This document shows, piece after piece, positions 26,908 to 33,719 of a DNA stretch of 48,353 nucleotides (positions are counted from its first letter, which is position 1; every line of letters begins with the position of its first letter). Origin of the DNA: an uncultured Nitrospira sp. (lineage in GTDB: Bacteria > Nitrospirota > Nitrospiria > Nitrospirales > Nitrospiraceae); the NCBI GenBank assembly GCA_902500755.1, contig CABVRV010000020.1, positions 1 to 48,353 of the forward strand. The letters run 5' to 3'. The position numbers and the translations under genes are program-made. The notes under the pieces were generated by a model. The model was given only the letters and a program-made list of their open reading frames with translations, was not told the DNA's origin and did not search any database.

Positions 26908-27750
26908 TCAGGACGGCAAAGAGGAAACGACGGATTGTGAAAGGTAGCGACGTAGAATAGCTTGTTCGATGCGCGAGCGCCCACGATCCGGAGCCGGGAA
27001 TCGAAGGACGAGATGCATCTTGCCTGATTCCGGTAATTGAATCGTGATGCGTGGTTCAGGGGAGGGGGCTTCCAACAGATTGGCCTGCTCGAGGAGCTTC
27101 ATCTGCCGAACCGCTTCGCCCATGAACGGGGCGCATTCGTGCTTGGCCGATTCCAGAAGGGCCCGCTCCGCTCGCTGCCAATCTTCCTCGCTCTTGATCG
27201 GAACGGTCAATGTGTAGAGCCCGTATTCCTGCTGAGGATTCTCTTTGACCAACGGGTTGGTGAACAACAAGCTGTTCGGGAAAATTGTCACGCGTCCCGT
27301 GTACAGATGGGCGGATTGACCAGGGCCGATCTCCAGTAACTTCGTTGCAAAGACGTCGTAGTCCAGCACCACGCCGCGGTGGCCCGCGATTTGAATTCGA
27401 TCACCGACGGTGTAGACTTTGCCGCCGACGCGAAGCGCCGCGCCGCTCCAACACAGGATCAGCTCTTTCGTGGCTAAGACCAAGGCGGCGGCCAACGCGA
27501 CGATCGAGACTGCAAAGGCCTGCAGCTCGTGTGCCCAGATGATCATCAGTCCCAGGAGAAATGCAAAGACGACGGAGTTCCTCGTTGCGACCACCCAACG
27601 ACGTTTCGACTCCATCGAGAGAGTTGAATTGTTGGCCAGCCCGCTTACGAGGATCTTTCTGACGATGAGGAGGACCAGCAGCAGGATGAGCGACTTCACA
27701 CCGTCGAGGGCCACCGAGCTGTCGATTGAAAACCATCCGTCTGATGTCAC
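26908..27750 (-). CDS. MscS-family mechanosensitive channel
   Basis: 280 aa. Three hydrophobic segments: about residues 20-34, 58-74 and 77-110. The last is the glycine/alanine-rich pore helix region A-V-S-I-V-A-L-A-A-A-L-V-L-A-T-K. The MscS beta domain follows, with V-G-D-R-I-Q-I-A-G-H-R-G-V-V and the V-T-I-F-P-N-S motif. It should open under hypo-osmotic shock; it is smaller than many MscS proteins and has a ~100-residue cytoplasmic C-terminal part. A lipoprotein gene sits 9 bp upstream in the same direction, so the two are probably co-transcribed. Confidence 0.88.
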   Translation of the reverse strand: MTSDGWFSIDSSVALDGVKSLILLLVLLIVRKILVSGLANNSTLSMESKRRWVVATRNSVVFAFLLGLMIIWAHELQAFAVSIVALAAALVLATKELILCWSGAALRVGGKVYTVGDRIQIAGHRGVVLDYDVFATKLLEIGPGQSAHLYTGRVTIFPNSLLFTNPLVKENPQQEYGLYTLTVPIKSEEDWQRAERALLESAKHECAPFMGEAVRQMKLLEQANLLEAPSPEPRITIQLPESGKMHLVLRFPAPDRGRSRIEQAILRRYLSQSVVSSLPS

Positions 27751-27759
27751 GGTCGTCTC

Positions 27760-28209
27760 TTATTTCGCTGTCAGCGTGTCGCGGGTACCCGGAACGCATT
27801 CCTCTCGCTTCCATTGCTTGAGGATCTTCTCTTCGGAGAACGTCAACAGATATCGGTAGCAGTACAACGTTGGTTTGGCCACTCCCTCTACTCCCTTGCC
27901 CATCAAGCTCGTGACTGAATTGGAGGCATCCGCGACGAAAGTGGGATTCCAAGTTGTAAGGTCCTGTTCGCTGAGCGCAAACCGATAGGTCCAGAGGCTA
28001 TCTCCGCCGAGGGCCGGGGTCTTGGCCGTATGGGGCGATCCCAATCTCTCACGGACGTCCTCCTGCGTCAGTCGACCGACCCCTTTCTTGAGATAGGTAT
28101 CTCGCCAGGGGCCTCCGCACCCGGAGAAGCTGATTGCCAACGCGATGAGGAGTACACCCGCTGTAATGGAAAACGATTGGTTGATCGCGCACGACATCGA
28201 GGACGGCAT
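27760..28209 (-). CDS. Lipoprotein, SmpA/BamE-like N-terminal region
   Basis: 149 aa from the ATG at 28209. Signal peptide with lipobox F-S-G-C near residue 31. The mature start has the pattern L-T-Q-E-D-V-R-E-R-L-G-S-P-H, typical of the SmpA/BamE-like alpha-beta fold, then W-T-Y-R-F and a Tyr-rich strand. True BamE is smaller and differs at its interaction motif, so I call only the fold. It is followed at 9 bp by the mscS-like gene. The ribosome-binding site is poor; ATG 28197 is an alternative. Confidence 0.75.
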   Translation of the reverse strand: MPSSMSCAINQSFSITAGVLLIALAISFSGCGGPWRDTYLKKGVGRLTQEDVRERLGSPHTAKTPALGGDSLWTYRFALSEQDLTTWNPTFVADASNSVTSLMGKGVEGVAKPTLYCYRYLLTFSEEKILKQWKREECVPGTRDTLTAK

Positions 28210-28378
28210 GGTGTGGCATACGCTACACCGGACGACCGGTAAGTGCAACTCTACGAGCCCTTCCGAACAATCCTTCTTCTGCTCGATTGGCCGGTGTTGT
28301 GAGAGCCTGGAAGGGTATGCCTGGGCAGGCTGGATTTAGCCACGCGTTTTCGGTACCCTACTTCACGAGGCAAAGATT

Positions 28379-29356
28379 ATGGCTGTTCGACGAATTCTTG
28401 CTGTATTGCTCGCAGGTTTCTGTGCGCTGTCTCCTACGGACGGGTTGACATCGGCGCCCGAAAGCCGAACAGCGAAACCTGAATCGCCTCCGACGAACCC
28501 GGTGAAGCCCGATGCGTCCTCCACCTCCGAGAAACCGCTCCGCTCTCCTCAGGGCGACAGCAAGAGTACCGATAAGATCAAGCCGGGAACAAACGTGATC
28601 GCCCAGACGGCCCACACCGAGTCGTCTGCCCATGAATATGTCGGAAAAGACGGCGCCCCGATGGTGCTGGTGCCGGAAGGCGATTTTATCATGGGCAGCG
28701 ATAAGGGCGATGAAGACGAAGCGCCCGCGCATCGCGTCCATCTCAACACATTCTATATGGATAAGTTCGAAGTGACGAACGGACGATTTGCCAAGTATGT
28801 CGTTGCGATTCAGAGTGAGCCTCCTTGGGGATTTTCGGATAAGGAAACGCCTGTGATCTACGCGGATCGTCCGGTGCGATGGGTGAGCTGGATGGATGCG
28901 ATGGGGTACTGTCTGTGGGTCGGCAAGCGGCTTCCCACTGAGGCGGAATGGGAAAAAGCCGCGCGTGGGACCGACGAGCGGATGTACCCTTGGGGTAATG
29001 ATCTGCCGACGCCGGTCCATGCCGTCTATGGGCTGAAGGAAGGCGGCGCGGAGACGGTGTCGGTCATCGGGAATCACCATATGGGACAGAGTCCGTACGG
29101 CGCACAGGATCTGGCCGGCAATCTATATGAATGGGTGATGGACTGGTATGCTGAAGACTTTTATTCGACCTTTATCAATAGTCCCGCGATCAATCCACAT
29201 GGACCGACCGAAGGGACGGCCAAGGTTCAGCGTGGAGGATCGTATATCAACACACCGTATAGGCTGCGGACGTCGTTTCGCACAAAAGCCGATCCAGCCG
29301 AGCAGGATCCCAACGTCGGTTTCCGGTGCGCGCAAGATGTGCCGAAACAACCATAG
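28379..29356 (+). CDS. SUMF1/FGE-fold secreted protein
   Basis: 325 aa. Signal peptide (residues 1-25), a Pro/Ser/Lys-rich linker (about 28-90), then a formylglycine-generating-enzyme-fold domain: M-V-L-V-P-E-G-D-F-I-M-G-S, F-Y-M-D-K-F-E-V-T-N, R-L-P-T-E-A-E-W-E-K-A-A-R-G, Y-P-W-G-N, D-L-A-G-N-L-Y-E-W-V and the closing V-G-F-R-C. In the R-G-G-S-Y segment, where copper-dependent FGEs carry catalytic cysteines, I see no cysteine. It is therefore more likely a structural or non-FGE member (PvdO/EgtB-like family). Substrate unknown. Confidence 0.88.
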   Translation: MAVRRILAVLLAGFCALSPTDGLTSAPESRTAKPESPPTNPVKPDASSTSEKPLRSPQGDSKSTDKIKPGTNVIAQTAHTESSAHEYVGKDGAPMVLVPEGDFIMGSDKGDEDEAPAHRVHLNTFYMDKFEVTNGRFAKYVVAIQSEPPWGFSDKETPVIYADRPVRWVSWMDAMGYCLWVGKRLPTEAEWEKAARGTDERMYPWGNDLPTPVHAVYGLKEGGAETVSVIGNHHMGQSPYGAQDLAGNLYEWVMDWYAEDFYSTFINSPAINPHGPTEGTAKVQRGGSYINTPYRLRTSFRTKADPAEQDPNVGFRCAQDVPKQP

Positions 29357-29547
29357 CCCGCACCATTTATCGGCTCCGCGTATCGTCTCGCATGACATCT
29401 CGCTGCCTCGTCACGAACCGTCATGAATAATGCGGGCTAACGACGGGAGCGATTCACCCGTACCTTCTCATCACTTGAGTACCAGCATGGGGGCCTTGGG
29501 GCCATCACGTCGTGGCGTTCCTCACCCGATGACGAAGGAGGCATTCA

Positions 29548-30366
29548 GTGAAACAATACCGTGTGAAGCTCGGTGTAAAACTGTCGCTGAAGCAGTATGA
29601 CCCGGACGAAACGGGGGAGTATAAAAAGAGCGCGCAGGGGAAGAATCGCGCCAAAGCGGAGACGGCCAAACTTATTGCAAAGCTCGACGGACTGCAAGAG
29701 CGGCTGTATGCCAATGCAACACGTTCACTGCTTATCGTACTGCAGGGAATGGATACCAGCGGGAAAGACGGGACGATCAAGGGTGTCATGTCGGGAGTCA
29801 ATCCGCAAGGGTGCAAAGTCGTGGCCTTTAAGGCGCCGTCCGACCATGAACTGGGGCACGACTTTCTGTGGCGTGTCCATCGTGAAGTTCCGCGCAGGGG
29901 ACAGATCGGCATTTTCAACCGGTCGCACTATGAGGACGTGCTCATCACGCGTGTCCACGGGTGGGTCTCCGATAAAGTCGCCAAGCGCCGCTTCAACCAA
30001 ATTAAGGAATTCGAAGAACTATTGACCGAAAACGGGACGGCTATTCTGAAGTTTTTTCTCCATATCTCCAAGGATGAGCAGAAAGAGCGATTGCAAGCCC
30101 GTATCGCTGATCCAGAAAAGCGTTGGAAATGGAGTTCCGGGGATCTTGAGGAGCGCAAACTGTGGGACGACTATCAGAAAGCCTTCGAAGATGTCATCTC
30201 TGCGACAAGCACCATCTGCGCGCCCTGGTACATCGTGCCGGCCAATCGGAAGTGGTACCGCAATCTGGTCGTTGCCGATCGCGTCGTCAATGCCTTGGAA
30301 GACATGAAACTCAAGACGCCGCCTGCGCCGGAGGGTGTGGATTTTGCCAAACTGAAGATCGTCTAG
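29548..30366 (+). CDS. ppk2: Polyphosphate kinase 2 family protein
   Basis: 272 aa with GTG start, AAGGAGG seven bases upstream. Walker A G-M-D-T-S-G-K-D-G at residues 67-75, Walker B region N-R-S-H-Y-E-D-V-L, and the lid arginines in A-K-R-R-F-N-Q-I. It is the one-domain form that uses polyphosphate to phosphorylate nucleoside mono- or diphosphates. The short length and G-x-x-P-Q-G motif fit class III or I members; I cannot assign the class. It stands alone between the SUMF1-fold and MauE-like genes. Confidence 0.93.
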   Translation: MKQYRVKLGVKLSLKQYDPDETGEYKKSAQGKNRAKAETAKLIAKLDGLQERLYANATRSLLIVLQGMDTSGKDGTIKGVMSGVNPQGCKVVAFKAPSDHELGHDFLWRVHREVPRRGQIGIFNRSHYEDVLITRVHGWVSDKVAKRRFNQIKEFEELLTENGTAILKFFLHISKDEQKERLQARIADPEKRWKWSSGDLEERKLWDDYQKAFEDVISATSTICAPWYIVPANRKWYRNLVVADRVVNALEDMKLKTPPAPEGVDFAKLKIV

Positions 30367-30489
30367 CGTTGGTTCGATCAGCACTGTCCGGTCTGCGAAG
30401 AGTTTGCCGGCGCGTTATGTGGTGCAATCGGGAAGGAGGAGAGCGGGTGAAAACCTCGCTCCTCCTTCTTGCTTGTGCGTAAGGTCCCC

Positions 30490-30933
30490 ATGAACTGGAC
30501 GGTGGTGACTTGGTGCTGTCGCCTGTTGATCGGAGGGGTGCTCCTCGCCTCTGCGCTTGGCAAATCGCTGGCTCTCCAAGGATTCGTCGATGTGCTGGTC
30601 ACCTATCGTCTTTTCCCAGACTGGTCACTGTGGCCACTGGCACTCGGGATCACTGGGATCGAGTGGGTGCTGGCCGCGTGGATTCTTGTCGGCCGGCAAC
30701 TTTCGACCGGGGCTCTCATCGCGCTGAGCCTCAACGGGCTGTATGCCATCGGGCTTATCATCACCCTGCTCCGTGGTCTCGATCTTCCGAACTGCGGTTG
30801 CTACGGCGTGTTCTTCCCTCAACCGTTGCGGTGGTATTCCCCGCTCGAAGATCTCGTCCTCGTCGGGATCTGCGCACTGTTGCGAATCGGAGCGAATAGA
30901 TCCGACAGACCCCTTGACAAGATGGCTCAATGA
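30490..30933 (+). CDS. MauE/DoxX-like membrane protein
   Basis: 147 aa from the ATG at 30490. Four hydrophobic segments (about residues 8-27, 44-64, 70-90 and 112-130) and a conserved C-G-C-Y-G near residue 96. This is the layout of the MauE/DoxX family, in which such cysteines take part in redox chemistry at the membrane. In methylamine metabolism MauE helps form cofactor disulfides, but no mau genes are visible here, so the role is open (quinone/thiol redox is possible). Confidence 0.8.
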   Translation: MNWTVVTWCCRLLIGGVLLASALGKSLALQGFVDVLVTYRLFPDWSLWPLALGITGIEWVLAAWILVGRQLSTGALIALSLNGLYAIGLIITLLRGLDLPNCGCYGVFFPQPLRWYSPLEDLVLVGICALLRIGANRSDRPLDKMAQ

Positions 30934-31434
30934 GCGTACGGAAGAAACTGCGGCCCATCTTTTTAACGGAAGTTCGGGAGATCGGGTAGACCGCGCGGCT
31001 GCCATCCAGGTCTCTCGGTGACTTCATCGTGAGAGGAGGGTGGATATGGACGACTCGACGCCACCTGGCCCATCAGGCCCACCGATATCAGGGTGGGTTT
31101 CTCGTCGGTCACGCTGACCGGTTCTTCGCTGGCCGTGCCATGTTGGCACAAACAGCCCTTCGCAACTGGAGGGGCGGAAGCCGCGTAAGCGGAGATAGCT
31201 TCGGGAGCGTGAGGAACACAGGCACCCGGGATTGACGTGGTCTCCCCCGACTGGAAACCTGGATCACCAGTATCGCGTGGGTCTCTTGGGCCGCGACAAC
31301 AGAAATTATCATCTTCCGGCGTCCTAAGCGCCAACACGGGCGACCTCCCACCACAGTGCAGGGTCGCCCGTGCTATATCAGAGTACCTCCCAACCGTATA
31401 ATTGACGCTACCCATAGGTCTCGTTCGTCGTTTC
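30934..31434. other. 501-bp stretch without a supported gene, containing a strong hairpin
   Basis: G/C-rich. A minus-strand frame (30963-31475) is open but overlaps GDPD, is proline/serine-biased and has no ribosome-binding site. An 11-bp hairpin CACGGGCGACC/GGTCGCCCGTG (31335-31345 and 31362-31372) lies near the GDPD 3' end. The tetraloop CCGC-GTAA-GCGG near 31181-31192 suggests local RNA structure. I see no known RNA family. Confidence 0.5.
31335..31372. terminator. 11-bp stem-loop downstream of GDPD
   Basis: CACGGGCGACC (31335-31345) and GGTCGCCCGTG (31362-31372) with a 16-base loop, 63 bp beyond the minus-strand GDPD stop. No T-run, so efficiency is uncertain. Confidence 0.5.
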
Positions 31435-32124
31435 TCATACACGGTCTGGAAAGTCGGAGATGACGCCGTCCACACCGAGCATTTTCACCCGTTTGATCGC
31501 GGCCGGTTTGTCGATGGTGTAGACGAACACAAGCAGGTGTGCGTTATGGAGGCGATGCACGAGAGGTTTAGTGACAGTATCGATGCGTATCCCGACATGG
31601 GTGGCCTGGAGACTGATGGCTGTGGCACCAGCATCCTCGGGCAGCCGTTTGAACAACGCCAACGTCTGAGCCTTTGGATCAATCCTTCGCACGTGTTGGA
31701 GTTCTTCGTAGAGAAACGAGGCGTAGATCACAGATCCGTTGAAGCCGCTGCCACGGACCGTTGCGCAGGCATCGTACGTCAGGCCCGGCACCTTCAATTC
31801 CAAGATCAATCCGATCCGACCGCTGGCTATGGCGAGGGTCTCTTCGAGAGTCGGGACTTTCTGGCCGCTCCCGGCGTCTAACTTTTGGGCGTCCTCGACC
31901 GTGAGGTCGGCGATGTATCCTCGCCCGTCCGTCGTACGATTGACCTGTTCATCATGCAGGAGAACGAGCATTCCGTCGGCAGTCCGCCGGACATCGACTT
32001 CCGTGAAGTGGCAGCGAAGATTGATCGCATGCTCGATCGACGCCAGAGTGTTTTCTGGCCGGTAACCGCAGGCTCCCCGGTGTCCGATGCGAAGGACTTC
32101 GCGGTGAGGGCTTTCTTTTGTCAT
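31435..32124 (-). CDS. Glycerophosphodiester phosphodiesterase
   Basis: 229 aa. The GDPD signature is complete: I-G-H-R-G-A with P-E-N-T-L-A-S-I (catalytic His and the E/N metal ligands, residues ~13-30), T-E-V-D-V-R-R-T-A-D-G at ~41-51 and L-L-H-D (second catalytic His). No signal peptide, so cytoplasmic. It releases glycerol-3-phosphate from deacylated phospholipids. Its ATG (32122-32124) shares the CATG palindrome with the ATG of the divergent ParB-like gene, so the two coding regions overlap by 2 bp. Confidence 0.93.
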   Translation of the reverse strand: MTKESPHREVLRIGHRGACGYRPENTLASIEHAINLRCHFTEVDVRRTADGMLVLLHDEQVNRTTDGRGYIADLTVEDAQKLDAGSGQKVPTLEETLAIASGRIGLILELKVPGLTYDACATVRGSGFNGSVIYASFLYEELQHVRRIDPKAQTLALFKRLPEDAGATAISLQATHVGIRIDTVTKPLVHRLHNAHLLVFVYTIDKPAAIKRVKMLGVDGVISDFPDRV

Positions 32125-33145
32125 GGCGCTGTCCTACCATATCTCGGTGGTCGAAAAGAAATCGAAAAAATCTCCGTTGCCTAAAGGCGCCAGACAACGT
32201 CGCAAACCGGTCGGAGTCTCTACCGGTTTGGCCGCGGTCGAATTACAAGCTGCTGCGCCGCCTGGCCCAGTGGCAGAGCTGCATCATGCCATTGAACAGG
32301 ACGATGGGAAAGTCCTATCAGTGTATCGCGAACCCTATGGTGGGCACTGGGTCACGCTCGCTGCCTTGCCGATTGAGTTGGTCGAGCCGACACCCTATCA
32401 ACGGAATATCTCCGACACGCATGTTCGAAAGTTGGAAGGGGTCATCGGAAAAATCGGTCGTTTTCTCGATCCCATCATTGCCGTGCGGATCGTGAAGCCC
32501 GACCATGCGGCGAAGTATTGGACCCCGAACGGCAACCATCGCCTATCGGCCATGCGGACGCTGGGGGCAAAGAGCATCATCGCCATCGTTGTTCCCGAAT
32601 CGGCTGCCGCTTATCAGATTCTCGCGCTGAATACAGAGAAGGCGCACAATCTACGAGAGAAAGCGTTGGAAGTCATCCGCATGTATCGGGAACTCGCGCA
32701 ACTCGATGGCGCTACGGAAGACACGTACGCCTTGGAGTTCGAAGAGCCGGCGCTGATCACCCTGGGGCTCTGTTACGAAGAGCGGCCGCGATTCAGCGGC
32801 GGCGCCTATCACCCGGTATTGAAACGGGTAGACGAATTTCAGAAGAAACCGATGCACGCCGCTCTGAGCGTCCGTCAGCAGCGGGCGAAGACCGTCCTTG
32901 GGCTGGATGATCTCATCGTCAAACAAGTCGACGCGCTCAAGGCCAAGGGGCTGACCAGTCCCTATCTGAAGAGCTTCGTGGTGGCTCGTGTGAATCCTAT
33001 TCGGTTTCGTTCCAAAGATGCCCCCGCCTTGTCATTCGATGACGCGCTTGACCGCATGACGCAGGCTGTCGCTAAATTCAACCCGGACAAGGTCAAGATG
33101 GACGATCTCGCGAAGTCCGGCGGAGCGCCGGACGAGAGCGAGTAA
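32123..33145 (+). CDS. Orphan ParB N-terminal-domain protein
   Basis: 340 aa. A basic, disordered N-terminus (K-K-S-K-K-S-P-L-P-K-G-A-R-Q-R-R-K-P) is followed by a ParB/sulfiredoxin-like domain at about 80-165: P-Y-Q-R-N-I-S-D-T-H-V-R-K-L-E and the nucleotide-binding box G-N-H-R-L-S-A-M-R-T-L-G (residues ~137-148). A long helical C-terminal half follows without the standard ParB HTH. No parA or parS-like repeats are seen, so this is not the chromosomal ParB; CTP/ATP-dependent switching is possible by family. A GTG at 32150 is an alternative start that avoids the overlap with GDPD. Confidence 0.8.
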   Translation: MALSYHISVVEKKSKKSPLPKGARQRRKPVGVSTGLAAVELQAAAPPGPVAELHHAIEQDDGKVLSVYREPYGGHWVTLAALPIELVEPTPYQRNISDTHVRKLEGVIGKIGRFLDPIIAVRIVKPDHAAKYWTPNGNHRLSAMRTLGAKSIIAIVVPESAAAYQILALNTEKAHNLREKALEVIRMYRELAQLDGATEDTYALEFEEPALITLGLCYEERPRFSGGAYHPVLKRVDEFQKKPMHAALSVRQQRAKTVLGLDDLIVKQVDALKAKGLTSPYLKSFVVARVNPIRFRSKDAPALSFDDALDRMTQAVAKFNPDKVKMDDLAKSGGAPDESE

Positions 33146-33229
33146 TCGGTCGTTCCCATCCTCCAGCTTGTTTCCCGACTGAATGCACCTTTACAATGTT
33201 TGAGTGGGTTTTTTAGAGAGGAGGACATT

Positions 33230-33577
33230 ATGGGTCTTGCTGACAATGCATGTGTGCCTTGCCGTGGTGGAGTGCCGCCGGTGCCGAATGATCGTGCGCA
33301 AGCCTTACTGAAGGAATTGGGCCGAGGGTGGTCATTGAATGCCCAGGGTCATCTGGAGCGTCTCTACACGTTCAAGGATTTTGCGCAGGCATTAGATTAT
33401 GTAAACAAGGTTGGCGCAATCGCCGAGGCCGAGGGCCATCATCCGGATCTCTATCTCGCCTGGGGCAAGTGCAAAGTCGAGATTTGGACGCACAAGATCA
33501 ACGGCCTGACCGAAAGTGATTTCTATCTGGCGGCCAAGGCGGATCGGGAATTTGAACCGTTCAGGGCAGGAGCCTAA
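33230..33577 (+). CDS. phhB: Pterin-4a-carbinolamine dehydratase
   Basis: 115 aa from the ATG at 33230 (GAGGAGG six bases upstream). Family pattern L-Y-T-F-K-D-F-A-Q-A-L-D-Y-V-N-K, catalytic E-G-H-H-P-D-L and V-E-I-W-T-H are all present. It recycles 4a-hydroxytetrahydrobiopterin to the quinonoid dihydropterin after aromatic amino acid hydroxylation; no phhA is visible nearby. It could instead support a pterin pathway of molybdenum or folate metabolism. The N-terminus has C-V-P-C, common in short PCDs. Confidence 0.93.
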   Translation: MGLADNACVPCRGGVPPVPNDRAQALLKELGRGWSLNAQGHLERLYTFKDFAQALDYVNKVGAIAEAEGHHPDLYLAWGKCKVEIWTHKINGLTESDFYLAAKADREFEPFRAGA

Positions 33578-33580
33578 CCC

Positions 33581-33706
33581 GCAGGATGTTCAAAAAGGCC
33601 TTTCAGCGAGGCCACAGCGAGCGAAGGGGCGAGGTATACCCTGTCCTGTATGTTGAGCCTCTGAGCGATGCGAGAACGAAGCTGAAGGAGTTTTTCAACG
33701 TCCTGC
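33581..33706. repeat. 126-bp element with terminal inverted repeats (MITE/REP-like)
   Basis: GCAGGATGTTCAAAAA (33581-33596) is the near-exact inverse of TTTTTCAACGTCCTGC (33691-33706). The interior is a further imperfect palindrome (AGCGAGGCCACAGCGAGCGA and TTGAGCCTCTGAGCGATGCG). It starts 4 bp after the dehydratase stop and ends 14 bp before the radical SAM gene. I recall closely similar elements repeated many times in Nitrospira genomes; not verified here. Confidence 0.7.
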
Positions 33707-33719
33707 TACGAGGCAGTAG

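Noticed and set aside
30963-31475. 170-aa minus-strand frame in the gap behind the MauE-like gene
   Set aside because: Overlaps the 3' end of GDPD on the same strand in another frame, Pro/Ser-biased, no start signals; no family pattern.
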